Part shown: piece by piece, positions 7,004 through 12,305 of the stretch
How the letters are laid out: every line of letters starts with the position of its first letter
Position numbering within the stretch: the first letter of the stretch is position 1
Source of the DNA: Oscillospiraceae bacterium
Lineage (GTDB): Bacteria > Bacillota > Clostridia > Oscillospirales > Ruminococcaceae
NCBI GenBank assembly: GCA_028694405.1
Contig: JAQUTM010000055.1
Coordinates: 1 to 12,305 of the forward strand
Direction: 5' to 3'
Length of the DNA stretch: 12,305 nt
Notes under the pieces: model-generated
Told to the model about the DNA's origin: nothing
The model's database searches: none
Seen by the model: only the letters and a program-made list of their open reading frames with translations
Position numbers and translations under genes: made by a program

Positions 7004-8212
7004 TTATTCCGTCGCCTTAAAGTTGTAGATTGGCTTGATACGCTCTATAATTTGCGCTGTAGGCTGGATTTGGGAGATGATTTCACTCATGTCCTTATAT
7101 GCCATAGGAGATTCATCTAACGTATCCGGCACAATACAGGTGGAGTAAACACCTTTCATCTCTTCCCTGTACTGCTCCATAGATAGAGCAGCAAAAGCGT
7201 CCTTGCGGCTCATAAGCCGACCTGCACCATGAGGCGCAGAGCAGTTCCAGTCTGCATTGCCGCGTCCGATGCAGATGAGGCTCCCGTCACGCATATTGAT
7301 AGGGATTAGGAGCTTTTCGCCGAGTTTTGCGGACACTGCCCCTTTGCGAAGTATCATGGCATCTGTATCAATGTAGTTATGAATTGTGGTAAACGTCTCT
7401 GTCGAAGTGAGGTGCATATTGGAGAGAATTACATCTGCTATTGCCTTGCGATTAAGCACAGCAAAGTGCTGTATCAAGTGCATATCGTGAATATAGTCGT
7501 CAAACAGAGCCCCTTCCACATACGCAAGCTGCCTAGGGAGGGGTGTTAGCGTAGTATGTTGTTTTTTTAGCTTTTCAATGGTTTTGTAAATTTCTTTTGT
7601 GTTGCCTGCCTGTTTCATCTGCTTGATTGCAGCGTCAAGCTGAAATTTGGCATTGCCGCAAAGAGCATGAAAACCCTCATCTTGATAGTATTTGGCAACC
7701 TCGTTACCGATATGCCGACTGCCGGAGTGAACAATCAGAAACAGTTCACCTGCCTCATTGCAATCCACCTCAATAAAGTGATTTCCGCCGCCGAGGGTGC
7801 CGATGCTTTTTTTTGCTCGCTCCAATTTGACGTAAGCCGAACAGCGCAGCTGAGAAAGATCGATTTTGGAGTTAAGCAGATGAGGAACATCGCGTATCTC
7901 TCTACCACAGGGGATTTCTGAGCGAATGAGCGCATCTAGCTTTGCAAAGTCTATCTCTCGCTGCGCAAGGCGCACGGTTTCCATGCCACAGCCAATATCT
8001 ACGCCCACCATGGCGGGCACAACCTTATCGGTAATCGTCATGGTTGTGCCGATAGTGCAGCCCATACCGGCATGGACATCAGGCATAATACATATCTTTG
8101 ATGCGGCAAAGGCTGGCTGGTCACACACTGCCTTAATTTGTTGAGCAGCGTTTTTTTCCAGTTCATCAGTGTAGCAACGGGCGATGTTGTAGGTGCCCTG
8201 TATATCAATCAT
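7004..8212 (-). CDS. rtcB: RtcB-type RNA ligase
   Basis: The product has 402 residues, close to full length for short bacterial RtcB proteins. RtcB joins RNA 2',3'-cyclic-phosphate or 3'-phosphate ends to 5'-OH ends, using GTP and Mn2+. The signature residues are present: MPDVHAGMGCTIG (43-55), VGVDIGCG with metal ligands Asp72 and Cys75, GGGNH with His145, HSGSRH with His162, HNYID with His278, RKGA (289-292), and SAPHGAGR with His328, the residue guanylylated in the family. Nothing essential is missing. The start ATG has GGGAGA (8221-8226) 8 nt upstream. The gene lies 78 bp downstream of the Ro-like gene on the same strand, separated by a terminator-like hairpin. Context points to RNA repair after nuclease damage rather than tRNA splicing. 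No rtcA cyclase gene is in the window. Confidence 0.95.
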   Translation of the reverse strand: MIDIQGTYNIARCYTDELEKNAAQQIKAVCDQPAFAASKICIMPDVHAGMGCTIGTTMTITDKVVPAMVGVDIGCGMETVRLAQREIDFAKLDALIRSEIPCGREIRDVPHLLNSKIDLSQLRCSAYVKLERAKKSIGTLGGGNHFIEVDCNEAGELFLIVHSGSRHIGNEVAKYYQDEGFHALCGNAKFQLDAAIKQMKQAGNTKEIYKTIEKLKKQHTTLTPLPRQLAYVEGALFDDYIHDMHLIQHFAVLNRKAIADVILSNMHLTSTETFTTIHNYIDTDAMILRKGAVSAKLGEKLLIPINMRDGSLICIGRGNADWNCSAPHGAGRLMSRKDAFAALSMEQYREEMKGVYSTCIVPDTLDESPMAYKDMSEIISQIQPTAQIIERIKPIYNFKATE

Positions 8213-8233
8213 AATTTATTTCTCCCGTCATAC

Positions 8234-8268
8234 AAAAAGGGCACGCCGCAATTTGGCCTGCCCTTTTT
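8234..8268. terminator. Terminator-like hairpin between the Ro-like gene and rtcB
   Basis: AAAAAGGGCA (8234-8243) pairs with TGCCCTTTTT (8259-8268), with an inner GCC/GGC pair. Both strands end in a T-run, so it looks like a bidirectional intrinsic terminator. It sits inside the presumed two-gene transcript and may reduce rtcB expression or mark a processing or attenuation site. Confidence 0.7.
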
Positions 8269-8290
8269 TTGTCAATTTCAGTTACAGTAT

Positions 8291-9748
8291 TCAAGCTGCT
8301 ATTTCTCTGTAGCGCTCGCTCTCAAGGATTTCCATCATATATGCATATGGGTTTAACGTCCCGCTCTGAAGCATAGAGAAGATACGCGGCGTGCACCCGG
8401 ATACCAGTGCCACGCCCTGTTCATTTTTTGTTACCGGTTGCTGTCTGTTGCGGCTGGCAACATTCCAAAAGACAACCTGAGGCAATTCATATCCGTGGGC
8501 AGCAAAGAGACTCTTGGCGTATTCAAAGTTGGTTGCTTGTGCGCCATATGCACAACAATCAAACTCCATGTCAGAGATGATATAAAGTGCTTTTGGCAGC
8601 TCGCTTTGCGGAACCTTGTTTTTGACTGCTGCAAAGAGAACCAGTTCAAACACCTTCTGAATGTCGGTATTGGCGCATTCGTCGTACTCGCAGCAATAAC
8701 CCACTTTTTCAAGAATGTCTCGGCCCTTGATTTCTACCAGTTGAGGATGCATGGAGAACGTGATAAAGTGGTTTTTAAACGTGCCGGTGTTGCGCTCGGC
8801 AAAATAGATGCCAAGGGACAGCGCAACCGCCGCGGGAAGCGGTTGAGACCCCTGGTACATGGAGCCCGAGCCATCTATAACAACAAGCGCGTTCTCTCCA
8901 CCTGTAAAGTCCTCCTGTGCATTCCATGTAGCGTTGATACTTCTGCGTTCAATCTCGGTAAAACGGTCATCAAAAAACGGCGCAATAATATCGTATGGGG
9001 TCAGCGTACCGGTATGGAGTGTTGCTTCACCGCAGGACACGCGGTTTATAAATTCCAGATACCGATTTTCATCATTGCGGAGAAATGCTTTGCGGTACTT
9101 AAACATCGCTTTAGACGGTTGCTTTTCGTAGTCAAAAGAATAGTCCTTCTCGCGCAGGCTGTTTTCAATAATACGAATGTGAGCGCGGAGCTTCACAAGC
9201 GTTTTACGGTATACAGCCTCTTTCATACCCAGAGACAGGGCAATTCGTTTGGCGCTACATACGGTTTGCGCGTTAGACGCGTTGACGGAGGGCAGCCACT
9301 TGGCAAGCAGGGACACAACTTCGCCATTGTCCAGAGCAACTAAGTCAGCTGTCAGCTGGTGCTTGATGATACGCAGAGCGTCCTGCTCACAGGGCGTATC
9401 CAGCAGCACCAGTAAATCATCCCAGCGACCGTACTTAGCAATCGCTTGTATGTTTTTGCGTACAGACTGGGGCTCGTTTGCGGCAAGCCAACTAAGAATG
9501 ATGCGGAACACCCGTCGCTCGCCTAAGCCTCCGCGTACATCGCGGGCAAAGAACAATGTTTTCATTGCAAGGTTGCAATCCTCTGCGTAAGCATTTATAA
9601 AGCGGCTGACAATCTCTTGCTCGCTTTCTCTGCGCAGGGCACCGATAGTGGCAAACAGATCCAGGCAGTTTGAGCAAGTGGATATGTATGTAACGGCTCC
9701 GTTTTCAGTTAAAGCCTTATTCGCCTCTTTTTTCAAGTAGTTAAGCAT
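8291..9748 (-). CDS. Ro60-like TROVE/DUF2828 protein with C-terminal vWA domain
   Basis: The product has 485 residues. Residues 1 to about 280 form an alpha-helical part with the segment FFARDVRGGLGER (66-78) and SLLAKWLPSVNAS (146-158), typical of the DUF2828/TROVE-like bacterial proteins related to Ro60. A vWA domain follows. Its metal-ion-dependent adhesion site is complete: DGSGS (292-296), Thr361 in CANTD and Asp393 in IISDMEFD. Ro60 proteins are RNA-binding rings that hold Y RNAs and misfolded or damaged small RNAs; bacterial homologues act in RNA quality control, often beside rtcB. AAGGAGG lies 7 nt before the ATG. The four structured repeat units just upstream (9777-10306) are candidate RNA partners. 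The exact family name (DUF2828 against TROVE) needs a profile search. The long open frame on the opposite strand is a shadow. Confidence 0.85.
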   Translation of the reverse strand: MLNYLKKEANKALTENGAVTYISTCSNCLDLFATIGALRRESEQEIVSRFINAYAEDCNLAMKTLFFARDVRGGLGERRVFRIILSWLAANEPQSVRKNIQAIAKYGRWDDLLVLLDTPCEQDALRIIKHQLTADLVALDNGEVVSLLAKWLPSVNASNAQTVCSAKRIALSLGMKEAVYRKTLVKLRAHIRIIENSLREKDYSFDYEKQPSKAMFKYRKAFLRNDENRYLEFINRVSCGEATLHTGTLTPYDIIAPFFDDRFTEIERRSINATWNAQEDFTGGENALVVIDGSGSMYQGSQPLPAAVALSLGIYFAERNTGTFKNHFITFSMHPQLVEIKGRDILEKVGYCCEYDECANTDIQKVFELVLFAAVKNKVPQSELPKALYIISDMEFDCCAYGAQATNFEYAKSLFAAHGYELPQVVFWNVASRNRQQPVTKNEQGVALVSGCTPRIFSMLQSGTLNPYAYMMEILESERYREIAA

Positions 9749-9776
9749 GATGATTCCTCCTTATATTTTTTCATAC

Positions 9777-9857
9777 AAGACACATTGCCGATGAGCAGTC
9801 GGCACGGTTTTGGTAGGGGCGCTGCCCTGGAGCACATTATATTGCTGTATGTGTCTT
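9777..9857 (-). ncRNA. Y-RNA-like unit D (81 nt), in the Ro-like gene leader
   Basis: On the minus strand the unit opens with AAGACACAT (9857-9849) and closes with ATGTGTCTT (9785-9777), a perfect 9-bp helix. ACAGCAA follows the 5' arm directly. The interior folds into a GGGC-AGC-GCCC hairpin (9827-9817) and a 6-bp, 7-nt-loop hairpin, TGCCGA/TCGGCA (9804-9786). The 3' arm ends 17 nt before the GGAGG of the Ro-like gene, so this unit is probably in the leader of that mRNA. TATAAT (9841-9836) within it could also serve as a -10 box, with a poor -35. The RNA identity is inference. Confidence 0.55.
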
Positions 9858-9860
9858 AAC

Positions 9861-9968
9861 AAGATGCTTTTTTGCCGTCGCCGTTTGGCAACCGCCGCGT
9901 TTACGGCGGCCCTCCTTTGCCGGGGAGGAAATCTTTTTCAAAAAGATTAAAGTTGCTGTAAGCATCTT
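9861..9968 (-). ncRNA. Y-RNA-like unit C (108 nt)
   Basis: AAGATGCTT (9968-9960) pairs with AAGCATCTT (9869-9861), a perfect 9-bp terminal helix on the minus strand. ACAGCAA follows the 5' arm. The interior holds several hairpins: AATC...GATT with T5/A5 inside (9948-9930), a CCTCC/GGAGG stem, CCGCCG/CGGCGG, and TTGCC/GGCAA, the last three GC-rich. The unit starts 8 nt after unit B and ends 3 nt before unit D. The GC-rich interior differs in composition from the other units and could be a captured element. Confidence 0.55.
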
Positions 9969-9976
9969 TTAAACCC

Positions 9977-10036
9977 AAAGCACTTGTTTTTATTATTTAT
10001 GATGTAAAATTAAACAAGAGTTGCTGTATGTGCTTT
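9977..10036 (-). ncRNA. Y-RNA-like unit B (60 nt)
   Basis: AAAGCAC (10036-10030) pairs with GTGCTTT (9983-9977). The inner helix TTGTTT/AAACAA (10017-10012 with 9989-9984) abuts it on the 3' side with no gap. The 5' side therefore carries a 12-nt bulge containing ACAGCAA. The loop is AT-rich. This is the simplest unit and best shows the shared plan: two stacked helices with a one-sided conserved bulge. Confidence 0.55.
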
Positions 10037-10053
10037 TCATATGGGGGTGCAAT

Positions 10054-10221
10054 ATGCTTTCATCAGTTCTTCTAGCAATGGTAATGCACCTTTTAGCAGA
10101 AGACAAATTCGGTACACAGGCCGTCAGCTTACCGGCAATATTGCTTTTCCACTCATATGTGGTTTTTGTGTTACAAAGCGCAGCCTTTGGGCTGGAAGTT
10201 AGGACTTTCCGAAAAAGATAA
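10054..10221 (+). CDS. Possible small hydrophobic protein, 55 residues, doubtful
   Basis: An ATG at 10054 opens a 55-codon frame preceded by GGGGGTG. The product begins MLSSVLLAMVMHLLAE, has a second hydrophobic stretch (about 23-40) and ends in a basic RTFRKR tail. It lies on the strand opposite to all neighbouring genes, in the gap between RNA units A and B. I recognise no family. It may be a small membrane peptide, a decayed gene or chance. Confidence 0.2.
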   Translation: MLSSVLLAMVMHLLAEDKFGTQAVSLPAILLFHSYVVFVLQSAAFGLEVRTFRKR

Positions 10222-10248
10222 GTATTTGCTGGTGTTTCTGGCTTTGAC

Positions 10249-10306
10249 AAAGCACAGGCAAAGTAATCTTTCGTGTTTCATTATTGGAAGCTGCTGTATG
10301 TGCTTT
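10249..10306 (-). ncRNA. Y-RNA-like unit A (58 nt)
   Basis: AAAGCACA (10306-10299) pairs with TGTGCTTT (10256-10249), 8 bp. The 5' side then shows TACAGCAGCTTC unpaired. An inner helix CAATAAT with ATTA-CT-TTG encloses a 12-nt loop, and only CC is unpaired on the 3' side. This is the same asymmetric internal-loop plan as unit B. A promoter-like extended -10 lies just upstream, so this may be the first unit transcribed. Confidence 0.55.
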
Positions 10307-10315
10307 TATGATTTG

Positions 10316-10324
10316 ATAATAGCA
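10316..10324 (-). promoter_or_regulatory. Predicted extended -10 promoter for the RNA array
   Basis: The minus strand reads TGCTATTAT: the TGn extension plus a 5-of-6 match to TATAAT. A start 7 nt downstream falls at about 10309, 3 nt before the 5' arm of unit A. No good -35 box is visible. The strong terminator of the WYL gene lies just upstream, so a new promoter is needed for downstream transcription. Confidence 0.45.
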
Positions 10325-10354
10325 AATATTTCCTGAATAATCTTGGAAAAAAAG

Positions 10355-10380
10355 TTGCGAGCCTGTTTTCAGGCTCGCAA
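10355..10380 (-). terminator. Intrinsic terminator overlapping the WYL regulator stop codon
   Basis: TTGCGAGCCTG (10355-10365) and CAGGCTCGCAA (10370-10380) form a perfect 11-bp stem around a 4-nt loop. On the minus strand a C and a seven-base T-run follow. The last codons of the WYL gene form the 5' arm, and its stop codon (10371-10369) reaches into the loop. This separates the regulator transcript from the RNA array and the repair genes. Confidence 0.9.
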
Positions 10381-11277
10381 TTTGTTTTGCATATTCAGTC
10401 TTTCTTTGATTTTATCTATAAAGCTTTGGGGTGAGGTAACTTTGAGCATAGGTCCAAAGGACAAAACGCGAATCAGCAGTTCGGTTTCGTCCTCTAAATC
10501 ATAGTGCAGAGTAAGCCGATAGTTACTGCTGTCCAGTCGAATTGTCTCTTTTTCCAGATGTGAAAAGTGCAGCATCACTCGTTCCAATGCATTGCGCTCG
10601 TCCTTTAATTCAAGCACAAGTGTCTTTTTTTCGAATGCTTTTGGTCTGTATTCTTCCTCGCACCACGGCTCCAGAAGCTCGCAAGACCGAATTCTGGCGA
10701 CGTTGATCGTAAGCGTATTTTTTGGAGAAGCAGTAAGAACACGAAATTTGTCGTCCTTGGAAGAGTATTCTAACTTATAGGGAATACACTGCCAAGAATG
10801 TGGATTGCCAAAGCGGCCCGTAAAAGTAATTTTCAGTTTGCGCTTTTCATGCAGTGCTGACAGTATGGTCTTAAAATGCCGGACGTACTGAGGATCATCA
10901 TAGGGATCGCCATCGGAATAGCGGTCAAAATAGCAAAAAACGTTCTCCGTGTACAAAGGCTCAATATCCGCTAACCCTTTTTCGTCGGGAGAAAACAGCC
11001 GAATTTTGGGATCGCTCAGCAGCGACTTCAGCCAGCGCTTTTGCAGCAGAGTTAACGGCATGGTAGGCGTATGCTTCAGCGGTGTTGTGTTGTCATGGGT
11101 CAGGAGTGTCCATGAACCGTCATGCAAAGACATGGGAATTCTCAAGATGCTTTCGCCAAACGCCTTTTCGCGGACAATGTCATTGATGCGGCTGTCTGTC
11201 AGCCCGCCGTCGACAGCCTCCGCCAGTATTGCGGCAACAACGTTATAGTAGCTGCCGTATACCTCATTAAACAGCAT
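10369..11277 (-). CDS. WYL-domain protein, second of a coupled pair
   Basis: The product has 302 residues from the ATG at 11277, placed by the strong ribosome binding site GGAGGTGA (11283-11290). Longer frames back to 11451 read through the upstream gene and lack support. Residues about 133-205 form a WYL domain (WQCIPYKLEYSSKDDKFRVLTA, then INVARIRSCELL), followed by a WCX-like C-terminal region. The N-terminus (NEVYGSYYNVVAAILAEA) is unlike the usual DeoR-type HTH of WYL regulators, so this protein may sense ligand or modulate its partner. WYL domains bind nucleic acids or nucleotide ligands and often control defence and RNA-repair genes. The start overlaps the upstream stop by 11 nt, which implies translational coupling and roughly matched amounts. 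Confidence 0.8.
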   Translation of the reverse strand: MLFNEVYGSYYNVVAAILAEAVDGGLTDSRINDIVREKAFGESILRIPMSLHDGSWTLLTHDNTTPLKHTPTMPLTLLQKRWLKSLLSDPKIRLFSPDEKGLADIEPLYTENVFCYFDRYSDGDPYDDPQYVRHFKTILSALHEKRKLKITFTGRFGNPHSWQCIPYKLEYSSKDDKFRVLTASPKNTLTINVARIRSCELLEPWCEEEYRPKAFEKKTLVLELKDERNALERVMLHFSHLEKETIRLDSSNYRLTLHYDLEDETELLIRVLSFGPMLKVTSPQSFIDKIKERLNMQNKLRA

Positions 11278-12305
11278 ATATGTCACCTCCGTACATTGCC
11301 GCCATGGTATCCAGATCGGCATAGAAAGTATCTGTAACAAAAGTGTTTGAGCATTCCAGCTTTTCAATTCTGCCGATAAACGTCCTAATCCATGGCAGCA
11401 TTTCCATGGCATCGTAGACATCAGCAGAAAAGACACAGGTGTGGCCATCAATAATGTCTATCTGACCGCAGCGTTTTTCACGCTCTAGCCTGTCAAGTAT
11501 GTATCCTTCGTTATCTGCGATATGTATGGTCATTTCTATGTGTTCGACGGTGTGTTCCATTCCGGAAGATACACCCCAGAGATTATCCTTAAATTTGTCA
11601 TACCATTCACCGTATTTCTCGGGGTTCTTTTCAACAGAATCGATAGTTGTGCTGTAAATACTGTCTATGCGGAAAAATACGGGTTTGCAAAAAAAGCAAT
11701 GATAGCAGAGCAGGTACTGCCGCCCCGATTGAGTGCTGACGTATATTTTTACAGGGAATACCGTGTGTTTTTTTTCTGTGCCATTGTTTCGGGCGCTGCG
11801 GATTGTAAGCGTCAAATAGCGTTTGTCATTTATGGCACATAAGATACTGCACAGCACCTCACTGTCCAGTGCGTGAAGAATATAGTGATGCTTGAACCCA
11901 AAGAGAACCGCTTTATTGGTGTCGTCAGCCAACTTATCCAGCAAGAAGGAGCCGATAACACCCATTGGGTCCTCCTCGGAAAAAAATGAGATAGCGGCAT
12001 ACCAGCTGCCTAAATCAATACCGGCATCGTCTGTTCTGCGATAGACCAGTTCTCGACCGCGTTTCCGGCTCTCCAGCAGACCAAGCGTCTCATATTCCTT
12101 AAGCTTTTTTCGCACGGTGGAATCGTCAACAGCAAGTGCCGTATCAAATGCGGACAAATATCTGTCGGCAATAGCGTCAACAATTTCGTGTATGGACATC
12201 TCCGCGTTGCCATTGAGCAAATCCATTATGTAAAAATGAAAGGTAATATCGCCAGATGTAAAGCTCTTTGCCTTAAAGGCGTTGTACAGTGGGTTTCCGG
12301 GGATA
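11267..12305 (-). CDS. WYL-domain transcriptional regulator, N-terminus outside window
   Basis: The frame stays open to the window edge. Upstream of the internal Met at 12226, the residues IPGNPLYNAFKAKSFTSGDI match what is usual near the N-terminus of such regulators, so the true start lies beyond 12305. The visible part (about 345 residues) begins with a helical region containing a winged-helix-like segment (STVRKKLKEYETLGLLESRKRGRELVY). A WYL domain follows (RYLTLTIRSA, VFPVKIYVSTQSGRQYLLCYH, FFRIDSIYSTTI) and then a C-terminal WCX-like region (FSADVYDAMEMLPWIRTFIG). It probably binds DNA near the repair genes and responds to a nucleic-acid-derived signal. The stop overlaps the start of the second WYL gene. 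Its exact DNA target is unknown. Confidence 0.8.
   Translation of the reverse strand, partial: IPGNPLYNAFKAKSFTSGDITFHFYIMDLLNGNAEMSIHEIVDAIADRYLSAFDTALAVDDSTVRKKLKEYETLGLLESRKRGRELVYRRTDDAGIDLGSWYAAISFFSEEDPMGVIGSFLLDKLADDTNKAVLFGFKHHYILHALDSEVLCSILCAINDKRYLTLTIRSARNNGTEKKHTVFPVKIYVSTQSGRQYLLCYHCFFCKPVFFRIDSIYSTTIDSVEKNPEKYGEWYDKFKDNLWGVSSGMEHTVEHIEMTIHIADNEGYILDRLEREKRCGQIDIIDGHTCVFSADVYDAMEMLPWIRTFIGRIEKLECSNTFVTDTFYADLDTMAAMYGGDIYAV

Noticed and set aside
8438..9343. 301-codon open frame on the plus strand
   Set aside because: It is antisense to the Ro-like gene, whose family motifs, MIDAS residues and ribosome binding site are clear. The antisense product has no recognisable domain.
9777..9857. 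tRNA or YrlA-type tRNA-like RNA
   Set aside because: Unit D has a 9-bp end stem and a 7-nt-loop hairpin near its 3' end, but the loop CTGCTCA is not a T-loop (TTCRANY), and no anticodon or D-arm pattern or CCA end is present.
9777..10306. CRISPR array
   Set aside because: The shared motif is short, unit lengths range from 58 to 108 nt, spacing is irregular, and the conserved feature is paired arms rather than identical direct repeats.
11278..11451. Extended N-terminus of the second WYL protein
   Set aside because: This stretch overlaps the upstream WYL gene in another frame; GGAGGTGA clearly places the start at 11277.

Overview
The window looks like a chromosomal segment of a low-to-mid GC Gram-positive bacterium of the Clostridia, probably an Oscillospiraceae-like gut anaerobe. 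This rests on strong GGAGG ribosome binding sites, an LPxT-type cell-wall sorting signal, tandem WYL regulators and intrinsic terminators. The species call is inference.

Left part (1-6479): the 3' end of a repeat-rich cell-wall adhesin (1-1737, +) meets, across a bidirectional terminator, a two-module AAA+ ATPase (1815-3848, -). A rhomboid protease (4075-4650, +) diverges from the ATPase. It is followed by a membrane-anchored TPR protein (4896-6479, +). Nothing in the sequence ties these four genes into one pathway.

Right part (6480-12305, all genes on -): this reads as an RNA-repair / RNA-quality-control locus. In transcription order it has two translationally coupled WYL-domain regulators (12305-11267, cut by the window edge, then 11277-10369), a strong terminator, a roughly 600-bp noncoding interval, a Ro60-like TROVE/DUF2828 protein with a vWA domain (9748-8291), a hairpin, and an RtcB-type RNA ligase (8212-7004) with its own long terminator hairpin. 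The WYL pair probably senses a signal and controls the ligase and Ro-like genes. No RtcA cyclase, archease or PrfH gene is inside the window.

The main discovery candidate is the noncoding interval 9777-10306. It holds four units with one plan: a 9-nt 5' arm, then ACAGCAA or ACAGCAG unpaired on the 5' side, a variable interior, and a 3' arm that pairs with the 5' arm over 7-9 bp. The arm sequences differ between units but the pairing is kept, with compensatory changes at five helix positions. Beside a Ro-like gene this suggests a family of Y-RNA-like small RNAs (or Ro-binding leader elements) that does not show the tRNA-like T-loop of known YrlA RNAs. The unit structures are read directly from the sequence; their function and strand are inference.
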